Counted from the first letter of the stretch, positions 14,554 through 23,261 are shown. The stretch: DNA of 30,889 nucleotides from Prevotella sp. UBA2755 (GCA_002353225.1 DEJF01000020.1:1-30889), one strand, 5' to 3'. Translations and numbers: made by a program. Notes: a model not told the origin generated them from the letters alone.

Positions 14554-17097
14554 ATGAGACGGTTTTTCATGTTTCTGTTTTGCCTGAGTTCATTGACAGG
14601 AATGGCTCAAGACTTGCTATTGAATGATTTAGAGTATTTTGAGCGACAAGGTGTCAACGTTTTGGTATTCAGCAATAGTTTCAACGGAGGTTTCAATGAT
14701 GAGAAAAACTCTGGTATTGAGATTATCCATCATGGAGTAAGAACGGTACAGGGCGGAGCCATCCGTTTGAATAACACACCCGAGCAATGGGACCTGGTTC
14801 CGAAGATGACATCCCGAAAGGTAGACAGGGAGAAGCAGTCGATTGAGGTAGCCCTTCGTTATGATGACTATGATTTTGACAGCAGGGTCGTTGTGACTGC
14901 CAAAGGAGCAGCCGTGGAGATTGCCGTCTACTTGGGCAAGCCCGTTCCTGCCGCACTGGCTGGCGAGGCAGGTTTTAACATAGAGTTCCTCCCCTCTCAG
15001 TATTGGCAGAAAACATACCTGATGGATGGCAGGCTGAATCGTTTCCCACGCTATGCCGTCAGTCAGACCGTCACCCGCCCGAACTCTGAGAAGCCTAAAC
15101 AATTCAAAGGTTTCAAGACTTATGACGATAGAGGAACCAACCGTTTTGTAGATCCCCTGCCTATGGAGACTGGACATGAACTCGTGATAGCGACAGATGC
15201 CCCAGAAAGGATGATCCGTATCAGCAGTGAGGATGCGGAACTGAAACTATATGACGGAAGGATGATCGCACAAAATGGTTGGTATGTATTACGTAGCATC
15301 CTCCCTACCGACAAAACAGGTAAAGTGGTCACATGGACAGTTGAGCCTCATGCCATTCCCAACTGGATCCGAGAGCCGAACATAGGTTTCTCACAAGTAG
15401 GATATATTCCTGAGCAACCTAAGATTGCTGTCATCGAACTCGATAAGAATGATCAGATAATACCAACTGCCTCTCTTTGGCGTATCAATAATGATGGGAA
15501 GACGGAAATTGCCTATGAGGGAGCCATCGCCACATGGGGTCCTTATTATAAATATAATTATGTGAAGTTTGACTTCTCCTCCGTCAAACAGCCTGGTGTC
15601 TATTATATCCAGTATGGTGACACCAAGACCAATGACTTCCTGATTGACAAAAATGTCTATGACAAGATTACAGATGCCACCACTGATGTGTGGATTCCTA
15701 TTCACATGAACCATATGTTTGTCAATGAGGGCTATCGTGTCTGGCATGGAGAGCCCTTCAAGGAAGGATATCTGCAAGCCCCACCCAGTGACCACTTTGA
15801 CCTGCATGCTCAGGGAAAGACGACTGACACGAAATACAAGCCTTACGAATTGATTCCCGGACTGAATGTGGGTGGATTCTTTGATGCTGGTGATTTTGAC
15901 ATAGAGACAGGCTCTAATATCAATGTGGTCCAAAACCTCATCAGGACATGGGAACTGTTCAAGCCTCATCGCGACGAGACATTTGTCAGTCAGCGACAAC
16001 GATATGTCGATCTCCACCGTCCTGACGGGACACCAGACATTCTGCAGTTTATTGAGCATGGAACTCTGAACCTGGTGGCACAGGCAGAGCAGATTGGACA
16101 CATGGCTTCCACACTTTCCAACTCCGTCCTTGACAACTATCACCATTTAGGAGACGCCGCCTCTATTACTGACGGTCTTCATTACGACCCCAGTCTGAAG
16201 CCCTACGAGGTGTCGGCTGACGGAAAGTGTAGCGGAACTCCTGATGACATGTGGGCATTTACTACCCGTAATCCACGTCTTGACCTCCGTGCCGCCACAA
16301 TGTTCGCTGCTGCCAGCCGTGCGCTTGAAGGCTATAATGACGACCTCGCCCAACGAGCCTTGAGACAATCGAAACGACTGATGGAGGAAGGTAATAAACT
16401 CCTTCAAAAACAAAAAGAAGATGACGCACAGGCAGAAGAGGACTTCAACTGGCTGGGAGGCTTCGATGCCGGCAGTATGACGACCAACCTCCAACTATAT
16501 GGTGCTACAGGCAACAAGTCCTACTTAGAAGATTTTGACAAGCAAATCTGGAAAGCACTTGATATGCGTCTTCCCTTTAACATCCAGACAGCACTTGATG
16601 CCATCCCTTATATGGACGATGCCTACAAGCAGAAACTACGTCCCTATGTCGAACAATACAATAAGTATATCAAAGAATTTGACCAGATGAACCCCTATGG
16701 TGTACCCATCGGACTAGGTAACTGGGCTGGCGTGAACATGGCACTTAACTTTGGCATCGCCATCAACTATGCCCATCTTTACTATCCTGATATCATCAGC
16801 AAGGACGAGATTTACCGTGTTGCCAACTGGCTCTACGGATGCCACCCCTACCACAACTACTCTTTTGTTGCTACAGTAGGCGCTGCTCGCCCTAAGGCAG
16901 TGTTCTATGGCAATAACCGGGCAGATTTCTCCTTTATCCCTGGCAATGTGGCACCAGGACTACTCTTCCGTCAGCCCGACCATTTTGAGAACTTTGACGA
17001 CTGGCCTTTCCTCTGGGGACAAAATGAGGGGACGATTGCCGGTAACACCCAATATGTCATCTTCGGCTCGTCATTCAAGAACCTTGTTGCTCAGTAA
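14554..17097 (+). CDS. Glycoside hydrolase family 9 (endoglucanase type) with N-terminal extra and CelD-N-like domains
   Basis: The product is 847 residues. The signal peptide is MRRFFMFLFCLSSLTGMA, cleaved about residue 18. A region of about 250 residues of beta-rich sequence without a recognised name comes first. An Ig-like CelD_N domain follows (about 275-365; contains GFSQVGYIPEQPKIAVI and VYYIQYGD). The GH9 alpha/alpha barrel then runs to the end. The catalytic base motif is D444-A-G-D447 in GGFFDAGDFD, and the acid is Glu825 in GQNEGTIAGNT. Known GH9 enzymes cut beta-1,4-glucans such as cellulose or xyloglucan; the exact glycan is not visible here. No SusC/SusD pair is in the window. 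Its 3' end overlaps the convergent BASS gene by 23 bases. Confidence 0.88.
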   Translation: MRRFFMFLFCLSSLTGMAQDLLLNDLEYFERQGVNVLVFSNSFNGGFNDEKNSGIEIIHHGVRTVQGGAIRLNNTPEQWDLVPKMTSRKVDREKQSIEVALRYDDYDFDSRVVVTAKGAAVEIAVYLGKPVPAALAGEAGFNIEFLPSQYWQKTYLMDGRLNRFPRYAVSQTVTRPNSEKPKQFKGFKTYDDRGTNRFVDPLPMETGHELVIATDAPERMIRISSEDAELKLYDGRMIAQNGWYVLRSILPTDKTGKVVTWTVEPHAIPNWIREPNIGFSQVGYIPEQPKIAVIELDKNDQIIPTASLWRINNDGKTEIAYEGAIATWGPYYKYNYVKFDFSSVKQPGVYYIQYGDTKTNDFLIDKNVYDKITDATTDVWIPIHMNHMFVNEGYRVWHGEPFKEGYLQAPPSDHFDLHAQGKTTDTKYKPYELIPGLNVGGFFDAGDFDIETGSNINVVQNLIRTWELFKPHRDETFVSQRQRYVDLHRPDGTPDILQFIEHGTLNLVAQAEQIGHMASTLSNSVLDNYHHLGDAASITDGLHYDPSLKPYEVSADGKCSGTPDDMWAFTTRNPRLDLRAATMFAAASRALEGYNDDLAQRALRQSKRLMEEGNKLLQKQKEDDAQAEEDFNWLGGFDAGSMTTNLQLYGATGNKSYLEDFDKQIWKALDMRLPFNIQTALDAIPYMDDAYKQKLRPYVEQYNKYIKEFDQMNPYGVPIGLGNWAGVNMALNFGIAINYAHLYYPDIISKDEIYRVANWLYGCHPYHNYSFVATVGAARPKAVFYGNNRADFSFIPGNVAPGLLFRQPDHFENFDDWPFLWGQNEGTIAGNTQYVIFGSSFKNLVAQ

Positions 17098-18046
17098 CCA
17101 TGTCAGTGTCTTGCGTTTTACTGCTTATTAGACGCTGAAATAACTTGGCTGCCAAAGCACCACTGATATTGTGCCACACACTAAATATCGCTCCAGGAAT
17201 AGTAGCAAGAGGATACGCCGCGAAATGCAAGACAGCGAGAGAGGATGCAAGACCAGAGTTTTGCATACCTACTTCTATACTAAGGGCTACACTCTTGGGC
17301 ATAGGTAATTGTAACACCCTCCCTAATAGATAGCCTATAAAAAGTCCCAGTAGGTTATGAGTCATTACAACCAATACGACCAGCAAGCCACCAACAAGCA
17401 GTCTGTCTGCATTATGCGACACGATAATCCCGACCACTAAGGCTATCACGATAGAGGAGAAGGCAGGAAGATAGGGCACAACACGCGATGTCAGTGTCGG
17501 TATGAATCGCTGGCATAACAGACCACAGATGATGGGGGCTATAACGACATAGACAATACTCTGCAACATACCGAGGGTATCCACATTCACCATTGTCCCT
17601 GCCATGAGCCATACCAACATAGGTGTAAGTAACGGAGCCAGTAAGGTAGAGGTTGCCGTCATACCCACAGAGAGTGCCAAGTCACCTTTCGCCAGATAAG
17701 TAATCACATTAGAGGCTGTACCTCCTGGACAACAACCAACAAGAATAACACCGAGCGCCAACTCTTTTGGCAGTGCGAACATCCATGTCAGCACCCAAGC
17801 CAACAAAGGCATCACTGTGAACTGAGCCAGACAACCTACCAGAATATCTTTGGGACGTTTCAGCACTATATGGAAATCATGCGGTGAAAGCGTTAATCCC
17901 ATTCCGAACATGATAACACCGAGCATGGGGTTGATGGTCCAAGTGTCAACCCGTGAGAATGAATTGGGAAGCAGTAACGATAATACAGCCACCAACAGCA
18001 CTATCAAGCCCATCCATCGGGCTATGAAGTCACATACCTTTCTCAT
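17075..18046 (-). CDS. Bile acid:sodium symporter (BASS) family transporter
   Basis: The 323-residue product has about ten hydrophobic helices over its whole length. Family motifs include MFGMGLTLSPHDF in the third helix region, VGCCPGGTASNVITYLAKGD at the central crossover, and EVGMQNSGLASSLA near the C-terminus, all of the PF01758 fold in which two helices cross and bind sodium. Members carry bile acids, pantoate, pyruvate or other organic anions; the substrate here cannot be read from sequence. It is the last gene of a three-gene minus-strand operon, 24 bases after the rhodanese gene, and overlaps the GH9 stop region on the other strand by 23 bases. Confidence 0.9.
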   Translation of the reverse strand: MRKVCDFIARWMGLIVLLVAVLSLLLPNSFSRVDTWTINPMLGVIMFGMGLTLSPHDFHIVLKRPKDILVGCLAQFTVMPLLAWVLTWMFALPKELALGVILVGCCPGGTASNVITYLAKGDLALSVGMTATSTLLAPLLTPMLVWLMAGTMVNVDTLGMLQSIVYVVIAPIICGLLCQRFIPTLTSRVVPYLPAFSSIVIALVVGIIVSHNADRLLVGGLLVVLVVMTHNLLGLFIGYLLGRVLQLPMPKSVALSIEVGMQNSGLASSLAVLHFAAYPLATIPGAIFSVWHNISGALAAKLFQRLISSKTQDTDMVTEQQGS

Positions 18047-18070
18047 AACACACCATTATACTCCCTATCA

Positions 18071-18451
18071 TCATTTCGTGACGGGTCTACCCTCACCAGT
18101 CCAAGCCATGATTCCTCCTTTGAGATTGACAACCTTATAACCCTCGGTACTCAGTTTGTCACAAGCATCAGCAGATCTCCTACCACTACGGCAATAGACC
18201 GCTATGGTCTTGTTGGCAGGTAGTGATACCTTTGCCTTCTCCAGAAAGTCACCTTGCTTCACATCGACATTAAGGGCACGCTCAATATGTCCGTCACTAA
18301 ACTCATCCGCAGTCCTAACATCCAGTATGACAATATTCGAATCCGCAACCAGTTCAGCAAATTTATTCACATCGACATCTTCGTACATCTTCTGACCACA
18401 AGCCGATGTCAAGCCTAAGAATGCCAGTAAACAAGTTATAATCTTTTTCAT
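18071..18451 (-). CDS. Exported rhodanese-domain lipoprotein
   Basis: This product of 126 residues has a signal ending in LTSAC, a plausible lipobox with Cys18. The single rhodanese domain has the substrate loop IVILDVRTADEFSDGHI and the active-site Cys in VYCRSGRRS, followed by GYKVVNLKGGIMAW. Rhodaneses transfer sulfane sulfur or bind thiols; in the periplasm their role is unclear. It begins six bases after the stop of the CMD-cupin gene and precedes the BASS transporter by 24 bases, so the three are one operon. Confidence 0.87.
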   Translation of the reverse strand: MKKIITCLLAFLGLTSACGQKMYEDVDVNKFAELVADSNIVILDVRTADEFSDGHIERALNVDVKQGDFLEKAKVSLPANKTIAVYCRSGRRSADACDKLSTEGYKVVNLKGGIMAWTGEGRPVTK

Positions 18452-18457
18452 ATATCT

Positions 18458-19567
18458 TCACTTCTTGATTTGCTGATACCATTCATCTGTCACAGGCTCC
18501 AGCCACTCGTTGCTGGCTCCCTCTTGTACATCCTTATGATAAGTCAGGTGCTGGAACCACGAGTCACGGGCAGCACCATGCCAGTGCTTAGTCTCGGCAG
18601 GAATGGCAATGACAGCGCCTGGTGTCATCTCTACGGCTGGCTTTCCCCACTCCTGATACCAACCACGACCCGCAACACAAATAAGCACCTGCACTTGTTT
18701 GTGATGAACGTGCCAGTTGTTACGACAACCCGGTTCGAAAGTCACATTCATGACGGCTCCCATATCGGCAAGATAACTTTGACCTATGAAATACTGCCCG
18801 TAAGGATTCTTCTCGCCTTTGGGCCAGATATTGAAGTCAACGGGAGCAATCATCTGACATGGTTCACCAAACACACTGGCAATCGCTTGTTCACAGCGCA
18901 CAGCCTCCGTCTCTCCTACTCGACTACGAAGTACTGCAGGAATGTCATGCAACTGAGCGTCAGTAACCCCCATATTTCGAGCCCCACTGACATGAGCCTT
19001 CAATTGTGGCTCACAACCAGAAAGGGCAGAGATGGCAGAGACGGTAACAATCTCACGCTCTGCAAACGAGAGATTGTTGCGAGCAAAGATATCACCGAAG
19101 AGATGGGCCTTCAGATAGAAATCTGTCTGGGGAGCAAACGTGTAGTTGAATGGTTGACCACCCACCAGTTGGGTTTGAACCTTTGTTCCCTGCTGCAGGG
19201 CATCATAGTCGGCAGGCAATGGGTCGGCATCACGCCCCTCTTCCGTCTTCAGTCCTGCCTCTTTACGTTCCTTGACAACCTGTTGCAGCGTACCAAGGGC
19301 ATTCAGTGAGCGTGGAAATCCCGTGTAAGCATAGAGTTGCGACAAGGCTTCCTTCATTTCACTAATGGTCAGACCTGCCTCAAAACCAGTGTTTACTTCT
19401 TTCTTTAGGGCTTCAATATCACCCTTCGCCTCGCTGGCGGCTATTGCCACGAGTGCCTGTTGTTTTTCTGTCAGACTCATAACTGTTTGCGATTTTAGAA
19501 TGGTTGACAGCATCACTGTAACCATTATTAATAACATTCTCTTCATTATTGTTGTTATCTGTTTCAT
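18458..19567 (-). CDS. Exported carboxymuconolactone-decarboxylase-like protein fused to a cupin
   Basis: Starting at ATG 19567 the product is 369 residues. An N-terminal signal (MKRMLLIMVTVMLSTILKSQ) is seen. Two CMD/AhpD-like helical units follow: ISEMKEALSQLYAYTGFPRSLNAL (about 60-85) and ERIVTVSA-like FAEREIVTVSAISALSGCEPQLKAH, where the Cys and His fit the CMD active-site region. The C-terminal cupin has metal-binding histidines in NNWHVHHKQVQ and a closing ETKHWHGA. Such CMD-cupin fusions are common in gut Bacteroidetes; their reaction is unknown. The TTG at 19618 that extends the frame falls in the -7 element, so the start must be one of ATG 19579, 19567 or 19546. Confidence 0.83.
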   Translation of the reverse strand: MKQITTIMKRMLLIMVTVMLSTILKSQTVMSLTEKQQALVAIAASEAKGDIEALKKEVNTGFEAGLTISEMKEALSQLYAYTGFPRSLNALGTLQQVVKERKEAGLKTEEGRDADPLPADYDALQQGTKVQTQLVGGQPFNYTFAPQTDFYLKAHLFGDIFARNNLSFAEREIVTVSAISALSGCEPQLKAHVSGARNMGVTDAQLHDIPAVLRSRVGETEAVRCEQAIASVFGEPCQMIAPVDFNIWPKGEKNPYGQYFIGQSYLADMGAVMNVTFEPGCRNNWHVHHKQVQVLICVAGRGWYQEWGKPAVEMTPGAVIAIPAETKHWHGAARDSWFQHLTYHKDVQEGASNEWLEPVTDEWYQQIKK

Positions 19568-19615
19568 CTGATTACTCATCCCATACTTATCAGTCCATTT
19601 TATTAAACTTTGTTG

Positions 19616-19663
19616 CAAAGTTAATCATTTCTGATTAATTCTAAGATTTTATGACTAATTTTG
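19616..19663. promoter_or_regulatory. Divergent promoters: CMD operon and O-acetyltransferase
   Basis: Minus strand TAACTTTG lies at 19623-19616. Plus strand TAATTTTG lies at 19656-19663. The -7 elements are 32 bases apart, back to back, so binding by RNA polymerase at one may affect the other. Confidence 0.65.
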
Positions 19664-19734
19664 TGCCAAATTTTGAGAATAATTAGGATTGGGTATAAGA
19701 TCATGAACATAGAATACTAATGAGACAACATATT

Positions 19735-20304
19735 ATGACAATACAAGAATTTCGTGATTACATGGCATCAGGAAAACCTGTCATTGGGGATTCTGATGTC
19801 CACATGATGTTTCATCACCTGTCACAAGAAGCCCTGAAGATTACGGCTGAGATTAACGGAAAGTATCACACTCCAGAGCAACTACACAATTTGTTGGAGC
19901 AACTATGGGGACGAGAAGTTCCCAAGACGGTGGGCATTTTTCCACCGTTTCACACTGACTGCGGTAAGAATACCATCGTTGGTGAACGTGTGTTCATCAA
20001 CATGGGGTGCAAGTTCCAGGATCAGGGTGGTATCACTATCGATGAAGGAGCACTCATCGGTCACAATGTCGTACTTGCCACCATCAATCATGACCTTGAT
20101 CCTGCCAAGCGTCAGAGTATGAGTTATGCGCCCATCCACATTGGCAAGAACGTATGGATAGGTGCCAACGCAACTGTTTTGGCTGGTGTAACCATTGGTG
20201 ACGGAGCGGTCGTAGCAGCAGGTGCTGTGGTGACAAAAGACGTAGAGTCGAACACGATAGTTGGCGGTGTGCCAGCCAAGGTCATTAAAAAGATAGGGGT
20301 ATAG
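19735..20304 (+). CDS. Hexapeptide-repeat sugar O-acetyltransferase (Maa/NodL/LacA type)
   Basis: The product is 189 residues from ATG 19735 (an in-frame ATG at 19720 would add five). The N-terminal helical part (MTIQEFRDYMASGKP...) is the Mac domain typical of maltose/galactoside acetyltransferases. The left-handed beta helix follows with hexapeptide repeats such as ITIDEGALIGHNV and VWIGANATVLAGVTIGDGAVVAAGAVV, ending in the usual VGGVPAKVIKKI. The catalytic His is in ATINHDLD. It moves an acetyl group from acetyl-CoA to a sugar hydroxyl in the cytoplasm; the acceptor is not known. A membrane acyltransferase gene follows after 73 bases on the same strand. Confidence 0.88.
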   Translation: MTIQEFRDYMASGKPVIGDSDVHMMFHHLSQEALKITAEINGKYHTPEQLHNLLEQLWGREVPKTVGIFPPFHTDCGKNTIVGERVFINMGCKFQDQGGITIDEGALIGHNVVLATINHDLDPAKRQSMSYAPIHIGKNVWIGANATVLAGVTIGDGAVVAAGAVVTKDVESNTIVGGVPAKVIKKIGV

Positions 20305-20377
20305 ACTGATAGAGGAATTTTATTGTTCCCATTCTTGTAGTATCAAGATAGTAAATTCGTATTTAACAGATAGAACA

Positions 20378-21463
20378 ATGACAAAGGAACGAATAGCATT
20401 TGTTGATTATATCCGTGTAATCGCCTGTCTGCTGGTGATGGTTGTACATGCCAGTGAGCAGTTTTATAACATGGGATCTGTGTCCCAAGTAGTCAATGAG
20501 GATAACCGCTTATGGGTATCAGTCTATGACGGCTTCTTCGGACGCATATCCGTACCGTTGTTTATGATAGTCTCAGCATTTTTGCTGGTTCCAATGAAAC
20601 AAGGCATGACGATGAGCCAGTTCTACCATCGGCGTTTTCTCCGCATCCTGCCACCTTTCATTTGCTTCTTAGTGCTATATGCGCTGTTGCCAGCCACTTG
20701 GGGTGGTCTGACATGGGATGACGCTATCGAGCAGTTGAAGATGGTGCCCTTCAACTTCCCGCTGTGGGGTGGTCATCTGTGGTTCATGTACCCACTCATC
20801 AGTATCTATCTCATCATCCCCGTGGTATCGCCTTGGCTCGCAAAAGCCAGTGCGAAGGATGAACTGATTTTCCTTGGCATCTTTGCCTTCTCTACGCTCA
20901 TTCCATGGCTCCACCGCTTCGTGTCGCCAGAACTCTGGGGTGAATGTTTCTGGAATCAGTATACTGCCCTGTGGTACTGCTCTGGCTACTTAGGCTATCT
21001 CGTTTTGGCACACTTTATCCGTGTACACTTGAAATGGAATCAGAAGAAGAGACTGACAGTCGGGACTACCTGTTTTGTAGTTGGTGGTCTGTTTACTGCC
21101 TGGAGTTTTTGGTGGAAAGCCGTACCCGGCTTACAGATGGACACACCGATGATGGAATGGTCGTGGGAGTTTTGCACCCCCAATGTACTACTTGCCACCT
21201 TTGGTGCCTTCCTAATGTTCAGTTGTATCCAGAAGGCTCCCCGATGGATAAACAGCCTTGCCAAACTTACCTTTGGCATGTATCTAATGCATATCTTCTT
21301 CCTGACGTTTATAGCAGAATGGATCATCGGGGGTGATGTGGCTCATCCGCTACTGCCCATATGGCTGGCAATTCCCGTTATCGGTCTGCTCACGTTCATG
21401 TGCTGTGCAGTCACCACGAAACTCATCTCTTTGATTCCGGGCAGTAAATACGTAATTGGTTAA
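20378..21463 (+). CDS. Acyltransferase 3 family membrane protein
   Basis: The 361-residue product has about ten hydrophobic segments. The family signature is near the N-terminus: FVDYIRVIACLLVMVVHASE, with the conserved Arg and His about a dozen residues apart, and FFGRISVPLFMIVSAFLL in the next loop and helix. Members (WecH, OafA types; PF01757) transfer acyl groups, often acetyl, to sugars of surface glycans across the inner membrane. With the soluble O-acetyltransferase upstream this suggests a role in modifying surface or secreted carbohydrate, but substrate is unknown. A 22-base tandem repeat lies directly after the stop. Confidence 0.87.
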   Translation: MTKERIAFVDYIRVIACLLVMVVHASEQFYNMGSVSQVVNEDNRLWVSVYDGFFGRISVPLFMIVSAFLLVPMKQGMTMSQFYHRRFLRILPPFICFLVLYALLPATWGGLTWDDAIEQLKMVPFNFPLWGGHLWFMYPLISIYLIIPVVSPWLAKASAKDELIFLGIFAFSTLIPWLHRFVSPELWGECFWNQYTALWYCSGYLGYLVLAHFIRVHLKWNQKKRLTVGTTCFVVGGLFTAWSFWWKAVPGLQMDTPMMEWSWEFCTPNVLLATFGAFLMFSCIQKAPRWINSLAKLTFGMYLMHIFFLTFIAEWIIGGDVAHPLLPIWLAIPVIGLLTFMCCAVTTKLISLIPGSKYVIG

Positions 21464-21480
21464 CATGTTTATGAAATTAG

Positions 21481-21568
21481 TTACCGGCTGAAGAGTATTC
21501 AGTTACCGTCTGATTCCTGTTTTGTTACCGATTGAAGCCCATTTTTATACTGATTAAAGCCCTCATTT
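21481..21568. repeat. Four degenerate 22-bp tandem repeats
   Basis: Units start at 21481, 21503, 21525 and 21547. The first three begin TTACCG and share TGA at positions 9-11 (TTACCGnnTGA); the fourth, ATACTGATTAAAGCCC, resembles the third, TTACCGATTGAAGCCC. They begin 18 bases after the acyltransferase stop. Confidence 0.65.
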
Positions 21569-21649
21569 GCTTAAGATATAGTTAATCCTCCGTTCCGATA
21601 TCTGTTATCGGGGGTATTAAGATATTCCCCAAGGTTAGTGGGAAGAATC

Positions 21650-21715
21650 TTTCTGCATTCGAAACTGTTTGGAGAACTGACACAACTATCCTTCATGATA
21701 CACCTGTCCCCAGAC
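21650..21715 (-). pseudogene. Remnant of a cyclophilin-type PPIase gene
   Basis: Read on the minus strand these 22 codons give VWGQVYHEG, a stop, LCQFSKQFRMQK. The intact cyclophilin gene at 27342-28073 encodes VWGQVYNEGQLRQFSKQLRMQK; 18 of 22 codons agree in residue, and by hand count 54 of 66 bases match. Sequence to either side shows no further match. It is therefore a small decayed fragment of a paralogue or of a partial duplication, not a functional gene. Confidence 0.8.
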
Positions 21716-21771
21716 AGATTTGTATTACTTCCTAAAAACCAAAGAGACCTTTTCTTATCTCCTTACTATTT

Positions 21772-22395
21772 CTATCTAATGAAGTTAGTTCTCAAAGGAC
21801 TCTCCAACTCCGGATGTCCTTCCTCGCAGACATTGAGTTTGCGAATCATCCATGCGATGTTACGTCCAAGCGTTCGCATAGTCTGCATTCCCTCTTCGTC
21901 TTGGGTTGCCTGACCAGGTGTCTGACCATAGACCATATTCCAGTACTGCGAACTGACGACGGGCATATTCAAGATCGTGAAGTATTTGTTCAGACGGTCA
22001 AAGGCAGCAGATGCTCCACCCCTGCGACAGACAACCACACTTGCCCCTGGCTTGAACTGCAACTCATTTCCCAATGAGTAGAACACGCGGTCGAGCAAAG
22101 CACATAATGAACCATTCGGACCGCCGTAATATACCGGTGAGCCGATGACAAGTCCGTCGATACCATCCTTCACGGTTCTCCACACTTTATAATATAAGTC
22201 ATCGCGAAATGTACACCTCGCACCGTTCCTGCCACACATACCACAGGCAATGCAGCCTTGTACAGCATGCTTACCGATGTTAATAATCTCTGTTTCGATG
22301 CCCTCTTCGTTCAGTGTCTTTGCCACTTCGCTCAGAGCAGTGAACGTATTACCGTTCTCTTTGGGGCTTCCGTTTATCAAAAGTACCTTTGCCAT
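21772..22395 (-). CDS. NADPH-dependent FMN reductase / flavodoxin-fold oxidoreductase
   Basis: The 207-residue product opens with VLLINGSPKENGNTF, the FMN phosphate-binding loop of the NADPH-dependent FMN reductase family (PF03358), and has VIGSPVYYGGPNGSLCALLDR, the second flavin contact. Between them, GCIACGMCGRNGARC holds four closely spaced cysteines, as seen in the iron-sulfur flavoprotein-like subgroup. It is cytoplasmic and likely reduces flavin or a quinone-like acceptor. A -7 element, TATTTTTG, lies on the minus strand at 22437-22430. It starts a run of redox genes that continues to 26364. Confidence 0.87.
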   Translation of the reverse strand: MAKVLLINGSPKENGNTFTALSEVAKTLNEEGIETEIINIGKHAVQGCIACGMCGRNGARCTFRDDLYYKVWRTVKDGIDGLVIGSPVYYGGPNGSLCALLDRVFYSLGNELQFKPGASVVVCRRGGASAAFDRLNKYFTILNMPVVSSQYWNMVYGQTPGQATQDEEGMQTMRTLGRNIAWMIRKLNVCEEGHPELESPLRTNFIR

Positions 22396-22429
22396 AACTC
22401 AAAATCATAAAGTATTGTTATTTTGAGTG

Positions 22430-22437
22430 CAAAAATA
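22430..22437 (-). promoter_or_regulatory. -7 promoter element of the FMN reductase gene
   Basis: TATTTTTG on the minus strand, 34 bases before the ATG at 22395. Confidence 0.6.
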
Positions 22438-22556
22438 CGAAAAAGTGGAGAAATATCCGTACCTTTTCCTATATTTTAATATGTAGATAATCAATAAGGT
22501 GATTGCAGCCGCTATGATGATGACCTTCACCGTAACCACTACCTTTATCTACTTCT

Positions 22557-23261
22557 TCATCTTACAATCTTTTTACCACTCTTGATAAAAATACCCTTTT
22601 GGGGTTCATGCGCTAACTGACGACCGTCCAATCCATAGATGCGGGAGGGACCCTCTTGGACTGCCCGTGTCTCATTGATGCTTGTCACCATATTGTAGTT
22701 GACAGCCGTCAGCCAGTTCTGTATCAGCGATACCCGATTGGAGTGATTGGAATGGTTGATCCAAAGATTCTCACTGAGGTACTTACCGTCAGGAATCAGT
22801 CGCTTGCAGTCGGAAGCCACACCACTGATGCCACTGCTGGCACTCGACACAATCAGCCCGACATTCTTGCCTGCCATCTGGCTGCCGTATTTGAAGAGAT
22901 AGGTCTGCATGATGGCAGCCATCTGACTCCACCAGAGTGGTGTAACGATAATGATGGTTTCATAATCGTTCAGCGAGGTGGTAACGGGGTCGATGGCAGG
23001 ATAACTGTTGGATTCGTTAGGGGCAGCCTTGATGGCATTCAGCAACTGAGTGCCAAGGGCATAATTGTTAGCCTCGTACTTGAGTCCTTTCTCGGCAGGC
23101 TGAATCTCCAGCACATCAGCCTGAATCTGGCTGGTCAGCGTGGTCACTATCTCACGGCAATAGTTCGTGTAACTGTAGTAAACCACAAGTGTTTTCGATG
23201 ATGCGCTTGTGCTCAACATGGTGAGCAAGGAGCAAAGAATCATGATAAAACTCTTTTTCAT
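22557..23261 (-). CDS. Exported flavodoxin with a C-terminal sorting-like tail
   Basis: From ATG 23261 (MKKSFIMILC) the product is 234 residues; the longer frame to 23285 adds MRNLLLTD before the signal. The signal peptide ends about at STSASS. The flavodoxin fold is shown by TLVVYYSYTNYCREIV (FMN phosphate loop), TIIIVTPLWWSQMAAIM and VGLIVSSASSGISG. After the domain a tail of about 35 residues contains RIYGLDGRQL and KGIFIKSGKKIVR, the layout of Bacteroidetes type A sorting tails and like the end of the first gene in the window. A secreted or surface flavodoxin is unusual. The gene lies 34 bases after the stop of an aldo/keto reductase gene and is probably co-transcribed with it. Confidence 0.83.
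   Translation of the reverse strand: MKKSFIMILCSLLTMLSTSASSKTLVVYYSYTNYCREIVTTLTSQIQADVLEIQPAEKGLKYEANNYALGTQLLNAIKAAPNESNSYPAIDPVTTSLNDYETIIIVTPLWWSQMAAIMQTYLFKYGSQMAGKNVGLIVSSASSGISGVASDCKRLIPDGKYLSENLWINHSNHSNRVSLIQNWLTAVNYNMVTSINETRAVQEGPSRIYGLDGRQLAHEPQKGIFIKSGKKIVR

Larger units (their letters stand above)
21464..21771. other. Intergenic decayed region
   Basis: No intact gene is present. The stretch holds the 22-bp repeats and the cyclophilin fragment. A 91-codon plus-strand open frame at 21638-21913 runs antisense through the fragment and into the next gene and is not believed. Confidence 0.6.

Noticed and set aside
21638..21913. 91-codon plus-strand frame sharing residues with a frame antisense to the cyclophilin gene
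   Set aside because: The likeness comes from the minus-strand cyclophilin remnant; the plus-strand frame itself is a shadow.
22441..22560. Minus-strand frame with a hydrophobic stretch (IIIAAAITLLIIYILKYRKR) after the exported flavodoxin
   Set aside because: The ATG that overlaps the flavodoxin stop reads MKK then TAG; the hydrophobic part has only GTG starts. It may be a broken small membrane protein but cannot be supported.
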